From NCBI GenBank assembly GCA_031272845.1, contig JAISTA010000144.1:1-13480 (forward strand): a DNA stretch of 13,480 bases, read 5' to 3'. The position numbers and the translations under genes were made by a program. Of the stretch, positions 1 through 7,593 are shown one piece after another. The notes beneath the pieces were generated by a model. The model was not told the origin of the DNA, made no database searches, and was given only the letters and a program-made list of their open reading frames with translations. This DNA comes from Oscillospiraceae bacterium. Lineage in GTDB: Bacteria > Bacillota > Clostridia > Oscillospirales > Oscillospiraceae. Numbering within the stretch: position 1 is the stretch's first letter; the number at the start of each line of letters is the position of its first letter.

Positions 1-51
1 ACACCAACACCGCCGCAAACCCAAAGCAACCGCCCAACAAGGAGCCCCGCA

Positions 52-2058
52 ATGCCCCAACAAAACGCAAAAATCCAATCCTTTTACCCCTCGCAGGGCG
101 AAAACCTGGCCGTTTTCACAAAAACCTTTCCTTTGTCAGCACTTGACCCGCTGGAGGTCTTTCTGCGTCTGAAAGCCCGATCGCCGCACGCCTTTATTCT
201 GGACAGCGCCGAGATGTCCGCGCGCGGACGCTGGACTTTTTGCGGGTACGCTCCGCGCCTTGAGATAACCGCGCGCGGCGAGGAGCTCACAATTACCGAA
301 AACGGCTCCGCGCGTCGCATAAAAACGCTTGAGCCGAACGCTGAAATACGCAAAATTCTTGCCGCACACATTGCGCCTAAAGCTAAGGAACTGCCGCCCT
401 TTTCCGGCGGTCTTGTCGGATATTTCGCGTATGACAGCGTACAATATACCGAAACGGCGCTGCATATCACGGCAGCGGACGAGGAGGCGTTTAACGACAT
501 TGACCTTATGCTGTTCGACCGCGTGATCGCGTTTGACCACGCTGAAGATAAGCTTTTGTTAATCGTAAACCTGCCGTTTTCACCGGATTCGCCGAAGGAC
601 GCTCCGCAGGAGGCGCTGGACGCGTTTTCCGAAATGGAGGAGGCCGTTTTTTCGCGGGAAACGCCGCCGTCAGAGCCGTTTCGGCTGGAGTCTGAATTCA
701 ACAGCCTGTTTTCCGAGCGGCAGTACTGCGAAATGGTCGAGACGGCGAAAAAACATATATACGAGGGCGACATTTTTCAGGTCGTGCTCTCAAACCGCTT
801 GGACGCAAAGGCCTCCGGGAGCCTGTTCGAGGTATACCGCACGCTGCGCGGAACAAACCCCTCGCCTTATATGTTTTACTTTGCGGGAAGCCGTCAGGAA
901 ATCGCGGGCGCCGCGCCTGAAACGCTTATTCGCTTAACTAACGGAAAGCTGTTCACATACCCGCTTGCCGGAACGCGCCCGCGCGGGGCGACACCGGAGG
1001 AGGACGACGAGCTTGAGCGCGGTCTGCTGTCTGACGAAAAGGAGCTTTCAGAGCACAATATGCTTGTTGACCTGGGGCGCAACGACATCGGAAAGATATC
1101 CGAATTCGGCAGTGTTGCGGTTGAGGAATACCTGAAGGTGCTGCGTTTTTCGCACGTTATGCATATTGGCTCGACCGTTACAGGCTCGCTTGCCGAGGGG
1201 CTTGACGCGCTCGACGCAATCTCCGCGATACTCCCGGCAGGTACGCTTTCCGGTGCGCCGAAGCTCCGCGCAATGCAGATTATAGATAAGCTCGAGGGCT
1301 CGCGCCGCGCGCTTTACGGCGGCGGAATCGGCTACATCGGCTTTAACGGCGACGCGGATACATGCATTGCGATTCGGCTCGCGTTTATGAAAAACGGACG
1401 GGTGTATATCCGCGCGGGCGCGGGAATCGTGGCTGACAGCGTGCCGGAAACAGAGTTTGCCGAGAGCAACAATAAGATGCGCGCCGTTGTGGACGCGGTG
1501 GAAAAGGTATCGGCGGCGCACGCGCCTGTCGGCCTGCCGCGCCGCGAGGTCAGGCTGGAAAAGCACAATCCGGCGTGGGAAGTACTCGCGGCGGACACAA
1601 TAGCGAAGCTCAAGACGATTTTCGGCGCGGCGGCGGTTGATATCCAGCACGTCGGCAGCACTGCCGTGCGCGGAATTGCGGCAAAGCCGATAATCGACAT
1701 TGCCGCGGCGGTAGACGACCTCGGCATTGCCGAGCAGCTTGCGGCAAAGCTGAACGCGGCGGGGTTTTACAAAAGCAAATTGCATAAAATCCCCGGCGAC
1801 ATTCTTTTTGCCGACGGCGGAGAATCGTCCGAGGTGCGCTCGCTGCACATTCATATTGTGCAGGCGGACGGTGAGCGATGGCGAAATTATCTGCTGTTCC
1901 GCGATTACCTGAACGCAAATCCGGCGGAAGCTAAGGCGTATGAGCGGGTGAAAAAAAACCTTGCCGAAGAATACCCGGGCGACAGAAACGCGTATACAGA
2001 GGGAAAAAACGAGAAAGTCCGAGAGATTTTAAAAAAAGCGCGGGAGGCAAAGCTATGA
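52..2058 (+). CDS. trpE: Anthranilate synthase component I fused to a C-terminal GrpB/UPF0157 domain
   Basis: The first ~490 residues are anthranilate synthase component I, which converts chorismate to anthranilate using ammonia delivered by TrpG. Visible family motifs are DIFQVVLSNR (240-249), PLAGTRPRG (304-312), HNMLVDLGRND (335-345), LPAGTLSGAPK (394-404), RAGAGIVADSVPE (454-466) and the final ESNNK. The N-terminal feedback-site motif, usually LLES, reads ILDS (49-52). The protein does not stop at the usual ~490 residues. After a short linker it continues into a full GrpB/UPF0157 domain (about 499-668) with NPAW (506-509), HVGSTAVRGIAAKPIIDI (533-550), LHIHIVQ, FRDYLNANP and a YTEGK-type C-terminus. 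The start is supported by AAGGAG at 39-44. The stop overlaps the trpG start by 4 bp (ATGA). TrpE function is certain; the role of the GrpB part is unknown. Confidence 0.97.
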   Translation: MPQQNAKIQSFYPSQGENLAVFTKTFPLSALDPLEVFLRLKARSPHAFILDSAEMSARGRWTFCGYAPRLEITARGEELTITENGSARRIKTLEPNAEIRKILAAHIAPKAKELPPFSGGLVGYFAYDSVQYTETALHITAADEEAFNDIDLMLFDRVIAFDHAEDKLLLIVNLPFSPDSPKDAPQEALDAFSEMEEAVFSRETPPSEPFRLESEFNSLFSERQYCEMVETAKKHIYEGDIFQVVLSNRLDAKASGSLFEVYRTLRGTNPSPYMFYFAGSRQEIAGAAPETLIRLTNGKLFTYPLAGTRPRGATPEEDDELERGLLSDEKELSEHNMLVDLGRNDIGKISEFGSVAVEEYLKVLRFSHVMHIGSTVTGSLAEGLDALDAISAILPAGTLSGAPKLRAMQIIDKLEGSRRALYGGGIGYIGFNGDADTCIAIRLAFMKNGRVYIRAGAGIVADSVPETEFAESNNKMRAVVDAVEKVSAAHAPVGLPRREVRLEKHNPAWEVLAADTIAKLKTIFGAAAVDIQHVGSTAVRGIAAKPIIDIAAAVDDLGIAEQLAAKLNAAGFYKSKLHKIPGDILFADGGESSEVRSLHIHIVQADGERWRNYLLFRDYLNANPAEAKAYERVKKNLAEEYPGDRNAYTEGKNEKVREILKKAREAKL

Positions 2059-2627
2059 TTCTGCTTATTGACAATTACGACAGCTTTTCGTACAATCTGT
2101 ACCAGCTTATCGGTGGGATAAATCCCGATATCCGCGTTGTGCGAAACGACGCGCTGACGGTCGGCGGGATTGAAAAGCTTGCCCCGACGCATATTGTGCT
2201 GTCTCCGGGGCCGGGAAAGCCTTGTGACGCGGGGATTTGCGAGGACGTTGTTCGCGGGCTTGCGGGAAAAATCCCGATTTTCGGCGTATGCCTTGGGCAT
2301 CAGGCGATTTGCGAGGTCTACGGCGGAACCGTGACCTACGCGGCGCGGCTTATGCACGGCAAGCAGTCTGAGGTTGAGCTGGACGGCAGCAGTCCGGTTT
2401 TTGCGGGTCTGCCGCCGAAGATCATCGCGGCGCGGTATCACTCGCTTGCGCTGCTCCCGGAAACTGCGCCGGAATGCCTTGCGGTGACGGCGCAAACCGC
2501 AGAGGGCGAGGTTATGGCGGTTGCGCACAAAACGCTGCCCGTTTACGGAGTGCAGTTTCACCCGGAGTCGGTTTTAACGCCGCTCGGGACAAAAATACTT
2601 GAGAATTTTCTGAAAATATCAATATAA
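2055..2627 (+). CDS. trpG: Anthranilate synthase component II, glutamine amidotransferase
   Basis: This class I glutamine amidotransferase subunit hydrolyses glutamine and channels ammonia to TrpE. At 190 residues it has normal family length. Visible motifs are NYDSF (7-11), SPGPGKP (50-56), the nucleophile elbow GVCLGHQ with Cys79, HGK (101-103), YHSLA, and the His169-Pro-Glu171 of the catalytic triad in QFHPES. The ATG overlaps the trpE stop as ATGA, with GGGAGG just upstream inside trpE, which suggests translational coupling and 1:1 production. In other bacteria this subunit may also serve PabB for folate synthesis. No pabB is in the window, so dual use cannot be judged. Confidence 0.97.
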   Translation: MILLIDNYDSFSYNLYQLIGGINPDIRVVRNDALTVGGIEKLAPTHIVLSPGPGKPCDAGICEDVVRGLAGKIPIFGVCLGHQAICEVYGGTVTYAARLMHGKQSEVELDGSSPVFAGLPPKIIAARYHSLALLPETAPECLAVTAQTAEGEVMAVAHKTLPVYGVQFHPESVLTPLGTKILENFLKISI

Positions 2628-2651
2628 CAACCAGCAGGAGAACCCTTTACA

Positions 2652-3662
2652 ATGATAAAAGAAGCAATTACACTTGCCGCCGCGCGCAAGGACCTTGATT
2701 ACGAAACGGCAGAGGCCGTTATGCACGAGATAATGTCCGGCGAGGCGAGCGAGATTCAGATGGCGGCGTATCTCGCGGCGCTCTCGTGCAAGGGCGAGAC
2801 GATTGACGAGATTACAGGCTCTGCCGCCGGTATGCGCAAACACTGCGTGCGTATCCTGAACGACCGGCCCGCGCTTGAAATCGTCGGCACGGGCGGCGAC
2901 AAGGCGAATTCGTTCAACATCTCGTCCACCTCCGCAATCGTCGTTTCAGCCGCGGGAATACCCGTTGCAAAGCACGGAAACCGCGCGGCGACCTCACGCT
3001 CCGGCGCGGCGGACGTTTTCGAGGCGCTCGGCGTTAAAATCGACGTGCCGCCTGAAAAAAGCGTTGAACTTTTGGACAAAATAAACCTGTGCTTTTTATA
3101 TGCGCAAAACTACCATATCGCGATGAAATATGTTGCTCCCGTGCGCCGCGAGCTTGGAATACGCACGATTTTCAACATTCTCGGGCCGCTCGTAAACCCG
3201 GCTGGCGCGACGCAGCAGCTTCTCGGAGTGTACGAGGAGCGGCTTGTCGAACCGCTTGCGCGCGTGCTGACTAACCTCGGCGTTTCCCGCGCAATGGTGG
3301 TTTTCGGGCGGGACGGTCTGGACGAAATTTCCCTCTCGTCTGACACCGCAGTTTGCGAGGTGGCGGACGGAGCGTACTCGTCCTACACGCTCGCGCCGGA
3401 GGACTTCGGTCTGACGCGCTGCCAAAAGTCAGACCTGGTCGGCGGAACGCCGCAGGAAAACGCGGAGATAACGCGGAGCATTTTGGGCGGAGCTTCCGGG
3501 CCGAAAACAGACGCTGTCCTGCTGAATTCCGCCGCCGCGATACATATCGCGCGTCCCGGCGTTTCGATTGCCGAGGGGCTCGGCATAGCGCGGGAAACGA
3601 TCGCCTCCGGCGCGGCAAAGGAGCAGCTCAGGCTGTTTGCACAGCTGTCTAACGAGGGTTAG
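2652..3662 (+). CDS. trpD: Anthranilate phosphoribosyltransferase
   Basis: The enzyme transfers the phosphoribosyl group of PRPP to anthranilate, the second step of tryptophan synthesis. Its 336 residues match the family. The glycine-rich PRPP loop GTGGDKANSFNIS is at 79-91, KHGNR at 107-111, VRRELGIRTIFNILGPL at 164-180, and the metal-binding GRDGLDE at 219-225 (Asp224-Glu225). The usual HPAMK motif appears as HIAMK (155-159), a mild variant. The start is supported by AGGAG at 2636-2640. The gene follows trpG after 24 bp and precedes trpC by 4 bp. Confidence 0.97.
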   Translation: MIKEAITLAAARKDLDYETAEAVMHEIMSGEASEIQMAAYLAALSCKGETIDEITGSAAGMRKHCVRILNDRPALEIVGTGGDKANSFNISSTSAIVVSAAGIPVAKHGNRAATSRSGAADVFEALGVKIDVPPEKSVELLDKINLCFLYAQNYHIAMKYVAPVRRELGIRTIFNILGPLVNPAGATQQLLGVYEERLVEPLARVLTNLGVSRAMVVFGRDGLDEISLSSDTAVCEVADGAYSSYTLAPEDFGLTRCQKSDLVGGTPQENAEITRSILGGASGPKTDAVLLNSAAAIHIARPGVSIAEGLGIARETIASGAAKEQLRLFAQLSNEG

Positions 3663-3666
3663 CGCG

Positions 3667-4458
3667 ATGATTCTCGACGTATTGGCGCAGGGAGCGCGTG
3701 AGCGCGTTGCGAAAAAACGCGCTGAGCGTTCTCTGCCCTCCGTGCGGCGCGAGGCGGAGCTTCTTGCGAAAAGCCGGCTGAGCTATTCTTTTGAGAGCGC
3801 GCTGCGCGGGCCCGGTATCGCGGTTATCGCGGAGGTCAAAAAAGCGTCTCCCTCCAAGGGGATGATTGCGCCGAACGGCGAATTTCCGTATCTCGACATT
3901 GCGCGCGAGTACGAAAAAAGCGGCGCCGACGCGATTTCCGTACTCACGGAGCCGGAGCATTTTCTAGGCCGGGACGCGTATCTTGAGCAAATCGCGGCGG
4001 CGGTTCAGCTGCCCGTGCTGCGCAAGGATTTTACTGTGGACGAGTACCAAATTTTCGAGGCGAAAACGCTCGGCGCGTCCGCCGTACTGCTGATTTGCGC
4101 GATAACCGAGGCGGAGCGGCTCAAGGCGTACCTTGCGGCCGCCGATTCGGTTGGCCTTGCGGCGCTCGTCGAGGCGCACAGCGAGGCGGAAATTGAGACC
4201 GCAATCGCCGCCGGGGCAAGAATAATCGGCGTGAACAACCGCGACCTCAAGGATTTTTCCGTAAACACAGGCAACGCCGCGGCGCTGCGCAAAAACGTGC
4301 CGGCGGACATTCTGTTTGTCGCGGAAAGCGGCATTACCTCCGGCGCTGACACGCGGCTATTGCTTGACGCGGGGGTTGACGCGGTGCTTGTCGGCGAGGC
4401 GGTTATGCTTGCGCAGGACCGCGCGGCGTTTATCGCGGAGCTGAAGCGAGGTGAATAG
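3667..4458 (+). CDS. trpC: Indole-3-glycerol phosphate synthase
   Basis: This TIM-barrel enzyme closes and decarboxylates CdRP to indole-3-glycerol phosphate. From the chosen start it is 263 residues, the usual length. A longer reading from 3637 would overlap trpD and add ten residues without family support; the ATG at 3667 has GAGGG at 3654-3658 and begins MILDVLAQGARERV, as family members do. Catalytic residues by family alignment are Glu56 and Lys58 (AEVKKASPSKG), Lys120 (LRKDF), Glu169 (LVEAH), Asn190 (GVNNRDL) and Ser221 (AESG). Phosphate-binding LVGEAVM is near the C-terminus. It overlaps trpF by 8 bp. Confidence 0.97.
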   Translation: MILDVLAQGARERVAKKRAERSLPSVRREAELLAKSRLSYSFESALRGPGIAVIAEVKKASPSKGMIAPNGEFPYLDIAREYEKSGADAISVLTEPEHFLGRDAYLEQIAAAVQLPVLRKDFTVDEYQIFEAKTLGASAVLLICAITEAERLKAYLAAADSVGLAALVEAHSEAEIETAIAAGARIIGVNNRDLKDFSVNTGNAAALRKNVPADILFVAESGITSGADTRLLLDAGVDAVLVGEAVMLAQDRAAFIAELKRGE

Positions 4459-5056
4459 CGGCGGGACAAAAATAAAGCTCTGCGGCCTTTCGCGCGAGTG
4501 CGATATTGAGTACGCAAATGAGGCGCGGCCTGACTATATCGGCTTCGTGTTCGCCGAAAGCGTGCGGCGCGTGGAGGCGAAAACAGCGGAAGCGCTTAGA
4601 AAGCGGCTTGACGACGGAATTATGCCGGTCGGCGTGTTCCAAAACGCGGAGATTGCAGATATTGCCGCGCTGTATCGCGCGGGTGTGATAGAAATCGCGC
4701 AGCTGCACGGCGGCGAAACGGACGAATATGTGCGACTACTGCGCGCGATCTGCGGCGTTCCGATAATCCGCGCGGTAAAAGCGGCGCACGCGCATATTCC
4801 GGCGGACTGCGACTATATTTTGTTTGATTCAGCCATTCCCGGCTCGGGACAAAGCTACGACTACGCAGCTTTGCCGCAAACAGACAAGCCCGTGTTTCTC
4901 GCGGGGGGGATCGGTCTGCACAATATAAACGCGGCGCTGGCTGTGCACCCGTTTGCGGTGGATGTATCCAGCGGGGCGGAAAAGCAGCGCGGAGTTAAGG
5001 ACAGGGCATTGATGCTGGAGCTGGTACGGCGCGTGCGCACGGCGCGGCAAATATAA
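4451..5056 (+). CDS. trpF: Phosphoribosylanthranilate isomerase
   Basis: TrpF catalyses the Amadori rearrangement of phosphoribosylanthranilate to CdRP, the TrpC substrate. The best start is GTG at 4451, inside the end of trpC, with GGAG at 4437-4440. It gives a 201-residue protein beginning MNSGGTKIKLCGL, which places the catalytic Cys11 at the normal depth. Other visible residues are GFVF (31-34), QLHGGE (84-89), the catalytic Asp126 in ILFDSAIPGSGQ, AGGIGLHNI (151-159) and DVSSGAE (171-177). It is separate from trpC rather than fused as in enteric bacteria. A 165-bp gap follows before aroF. Confidence 0.95.
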   Translation: MNSGGTKIKLCGLSRECDIEYANEARPDYIGFVFAESVRRVEAKTAEALRKRLDDGIMPVGVFQNAEIADIAALYRAGVIEIAQLHGGETDEYVRLLRAICGVPIIRAVKAAHAHIPADCDYILFDSAIPGSGQSYDYAALPQTDKPVFLAGGIGLHNINAALAVHPFAVDVSSGAEKQRGVKDRALMLELVRRVRTARQI

Positions 5057-5078
5057 TCACGACTCGCCCCGGCGGACC

Positions 5079-5145
5079 GTTTTTTGCATTGCCGTGTCGT
5101 CGTCCTTGCCGGGTTGCGACACGCCCGCGTCCTCTTCCCGGCAAT
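5079..5145 (+). promoter_or_regulatory. Overlapping, mutually exclusive hairpins in the trpF-aroF gap
   Basis: A T6 run (5080-5085) is followed by competing inverted repeats. CGTGTCG (5093-5099) pairs with CGACACG (5117-5123). TTGCCGGG (5106-5113), which lies in the loop of that hairpin, pairs perfectly with CCCGGCAA (5137-5144). CGGCAAT (5139-5145) can instead pair with ATTGCCG (5088-5094). The layout allows either a pseudoknot or alternative folds upstream of aroF. I see no U-tract after the last arm, no leader peptide rich in Trp codons and no T-box, so the regulatory role is inferred only. Confidence 0.35.
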
Positions 5146-5221
5146 CCGAAAAATATTCCAGCAAATCCGAACCGTTTTTCAAGTGGTTTGACTATAAATC
5201 AGACACATAAGGAGTACACCT

Positions 5222-6235
5222 ATGGTTTTTATTCTAACTCCCGACGCGCCGGAAGCCCGCGTCTCGGAATTCATCAAGGCCTGGGAGGATCGCGGCTTTT
5301 CCACCATTCTCTCAAAGGGCACGGTTCACAGCGCCGTGTGCCTTATCGGCGACACAAAGGAGGTTGACCTTGACCATGTCGTCGAGACGACCGACATTGT
5401 GTCCTACGGAAAGCGCGTTACGGAGCCGTACAAGGCCGTAAACCGCACTGTGCACCCGGAGGATACCATTGTAAAAATCGGCGATTGGTCAATCGGGCAG
5501 GGCACGTTTACCGTAATCGCGGGGCCCTGCTCCGTTGAGGGCAAGGAGCAGCTTCTGGACGTTGCGCGGGCGGTCAAGGCGAGCGGGGCGCGTCTTTTGC
5601 GCGGCGGGGCATTTAAGCCGCGAACCTCGCCCTACGCCTTTCAGGGTATGAAGGAGGAGGGGCTTGCTCTGCTGAAAATGGCGCGCGCGGAAACAGGTCT
5701 CCCGGTCGTCTCCGAGATTATGAACCAGACGCAGGCGGAGCTTTTCGAGGATATAGACGTTGTGCAGATCGGCGCGCGCAATATGCAGAATTTCGACCTG
5801 CTAAAGGTCGTCGGCCAAATGAAAAAGCCGGTTCTCTTAAAGCGCGGACTGTCTTCTACACTTGAGGAGCTTATGATGAGCGCGGAATACATTATGTCCT
5901 CCGGAAACCCGAACGTCATACTCTGCGAGCGCGGAATACGCACCTTTGAAACAGCGACGCGCAACACGCTCGACCTCTCGGCTGTAGTCGTACTCAAGCA
6001 GAAAACACACCTGCCTGTCGTCGTTGACCCCAGCCACGGGACAGGAATTCGCTCGCTTGTAGCTCCGATGTCAAAGGCGGCGCTTGCCGTCGGCGCGGAC
6101 GGGCTTATCGTCGAGGTGCACAACGACCCGGCAAAGGCGCTCTCAGACGGGGCACAGTCGCTTGACCCGGGTCAGTTTGACGGGCTTATGGGCGAGCTTC
6201 GGGCGAGAGCGGCAATTGAGCAGCGGAGAATATAG
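5222..6235 (+). CDS. aroF: 3-deoxy-7-phosphoheptulonate (DAHP) synthase, type I-beta with N-terminal ferredoxin-like regulatory domain
   Basis: The enzyme condenses PEP and erythrose-4-phosphate to DAHP, the entry step of the shikimate pathway. Residues 1 to about 70 (MVFILTPDAPEARVSEF...) resemble the ferredoxin-like domain that binds an aromatic amino acid in the Thermotoga-type enzyme. The TIM barrel follows, with IAGPCSVEG (99-107, metal-ligand Cys103), GGAFKPRTSPYAFQG (128-142), LKRGLSST, and VDPSHGTGIRS (268-278, His272). Glu298 and Asp309 complete the expected metal site. There is no chorismate mutase domain. The RBS is AAGGAG at 5209-5214. Its position inside the trp operon suggests that chorismate supply is co-regulated with tryptophan synthesis, and that tryptophan may be its effector; the second point is inference. 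Confidence 0.95.
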   Translation: MVFILTPDAPEARVSEFIKAWEDRGFSTILSKGTVHSAVCLIGDTKEVDLDHVVETTDIVSYGKRVTEPYKAVNRTVHPEDTIVKIGDWSIGQGTFTVIAGPCSVEGKEQLLDVARAVKASGARLLRGGAFKPRTSPYAFQGMKEEGLALLKMARAETGLPVVSEIMNQTQAELFEDIDVVQIGARNMQNFDLLKVVGQMKKPVLLKRGLSSTLEELMMSAEYIMSSGNPNVILCERGIRTFETATRNTLDLSAVVVLKQKTHLPVVVDPSHGTGIRSLVAPMSKAALAVGADGLIVEVHNDPAKALSDGAQSLDPGQFDGLMGELRARAAIEQRRI

Positions 6236-6274
6236 GGGCGAGCTTGGCTGCGGCCGGCAGTCTGCGGCAATTGA
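6190..6274 (+). repeat. Imperfect duplication of the aroF 3' end
   Basis: GGGCGAGCTT occurs at 6190-6199 inside aroF and again at 6236-6245 just after its stop. GCGGCAATTGA occurs at 6209-6219 and again at 6264-6274. The two blocks keep the same order, separated by 9 nt in the first copy and 18 nt in the second. This fits a diverged tandem duplication that pushed aroF and trpB apart. Confidence 0.5.
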
Positions 6275-6289
6275 ACTGCGCTGCTGTAG

Positions 6290-6311
6290 GGGACGCTGCC
6301 CCCAGCGTCCC
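6290..6311. repeat. REP-like palindrome, copy 1 (aroF-trpB gap)
   Basis: GGGACGCTG (6290-6298) and CAGCGTCCC (6303-6311) form a perfect 9-bp stem with a CCCC loop. The left side is preceded by GTAG. The same palindrome with the same flank occurs in the opposite orientation at 8398-8419, so it is an interspersed element rather than a gene-specific terminator. No T-run follows it. Confidence 0.7.
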
Positions 6312-6399
6312 GCAGTATAAAGTTTCGGCAAATATCAATGTTTTTTCGGCAACTAGGCGCCTCTTGAAATCGCGGCGCCATTACATTAGGAGATACACC

Positions 6400-7593
6400 A
6401 TGTCAGACAACACGCACGGGCGGTTCGGGCAGTACGGCGGACAGTACATTCCCGAAACGCTGATGAACGAGATCCACGCGCTTGAAGCGGCGTATGAGCG
6501 CTGCAAAAACGATCCGGATTTTACTGCGGAGCTGGACGCGCTGCTCAGCGACTATGCGGGGCGGCCGTCCCGGCTTTACTATGCCGAAAAGCTGACAAAA
6601 AAGCTCGGCGGCGCGAAAATTTATTTCAAGCGCGAGGATTTAAACCACACAGGCTCGCACAAGATAAACAACGTGCTCGGTCAGGCGCTGCTTGCCAAAA
6701 GAATGGGCAAAACGCGCCTTATCGCGGAAACGGGAGCGGGGCAGCACGGCGTTGCGACGGCGACGGCGGCGGCTCTTCTCGGTCTTGAGTGCGAGATTTT
6801 TATGGGCAAGGAGGACACGGAGCGCCAGGCGCTTAACGTGTACCGTATGGAGCTTCTCGGCGCAAAGGTAAACGCCGTTACGACAGGCACGCAGACGCTA
6901 AAGGACGCGGTAAACGAGGCAATGCGCGAGTGGGTTTCCCGCACAAGCGACACGCATTACTGCCTTGGCTCCGTGATGGGGCCGCACCCGTTCCCGACGA
7001 TTGTGCGCGATTTTCAGGCTGTTATCTCAAAAGAAGCGCGCGGGCAGATTCTTGAGCGAGAGGGACGGCTTCCGTCCGCCGTTATGGCCTGCGTCGGCGG
7101 CGGCTCCAACGCGATTGGGATGTTCTACAACTTCATCGGCGACGAAGGCGTTCGCCTTATCGGCTGCGAGGCGGCGGGACGCGGAATTGACACGTCGCTG
7201 CACGCCGCGACGATCGCGCGCGGGAGTACCGGTGTATTCCACGGGATGAAGTCGCTGTTTGTGCAGAACGAGGAGGGGCAGATTGCGCCCGTGTACTCAA
7301 TCTCCGCCGGGCTTGACTATCCCGGAATCGGCCCCGAGCACGCGAATCTGTACGCCGCAGGCCGCGCGGAGTACGTCCCAGTAACGGACGACGAGGCCGT
7401 TGCGGCGTTTGAGGTTCTGGCGCGTGAGGAGGGGATAATCTGCGCGATTGAGTCGGCTCACGCGGTCGCGCATTTGCTGAAAATCGCGGGCGGGTTCGGT
7501 ACGGAGGAGAATATTATTGTCTGCCTGTCGGGCAGAGGTGACAAGGACGTTGCGGCAATCGCGCGGTACAGGGGGATTACAATAAATGAGTAG
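6400..7593 (+). CDS. trpB: Tryptophan synthase beta chain
   Basis: This PLP-dependent subunit condenses indole with serine to give tryptophan. The start at 6400 has AGGAG at 6388-6392 and yields 397 residues beginning MSDNTHGRFGQYGGQYIPE, the normal family N-terminus; the frame is open further upstream but only through intergenic repeats. PLP-lysine is Lys88 in NHTGSHKINN. The catalytic Glu110 is in AETGAGQHG, the phosphate loop GGGSN is at 233-237, and Ser378 lies in LSGRGDKD. It is of the ordinary TrpB1 type that works with TrpA. A 6-bp GGCGCC repeat pair (6356-6361, 6374-6379) lies just before the RBS. The end overlaps trpA by 8 bp. Confidence 0.97.
   Translation: MSDNTHGRFGQYGGQYIPETLMNEIHALEAAYERCKNDPDFTAELDALLSDYAGRPSRLYYAEKLTKKLGGAKIYFKREDLNHTGSHKINNVLGQALLAKRMGKTRLIAETGAGQHGVATATAAALLGLECEIFMGKEDTERQALNVYRMELLGAKVNAVTTGTQTLKDAVNEAMREWVSRTSDTHYCLGSVMGPHPFPTIVRDFQAVISKEARGQILEREGRLPSAVMACVGGGSNAIGMFYNFIGDEGVRLIGCEAAGRGIDTSLHAATIARGSTGVFHGMKSLFVQNEEGQIAPVYSISAGLDYPGIGPEHANLYAAGRAEYVPVTDDEAVAAFEVLAREEGIICAIESAHAVAHLLKIAGGFGTEENIIVCLSGRGDKDVAAIARYRGITINE

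Noticed and set aside
1048..1854. Minus-strand 268-codon open frame inside trpE
   Set aside because: It is a shadow of the GC-rich trpE coding strand, with an arginine-rich product and no RBS or family.
5171..5198. Possible internal promoter before aroF (TATAAA at 5193-5198)
   Set aside because: No acceptable -35 box lies 16-18 bp upstream (only AACCGT/ACCGTT). TTGACT at 5188-5193 overlaps the -10 instead of being spaced from it.
5089..5367. TTG-started reading frame between trpF and aroF as a possible leader peptide
   Set aside because: It has no RBS, is not rich in Trp codons, and runs into aroF in the wrong frame.
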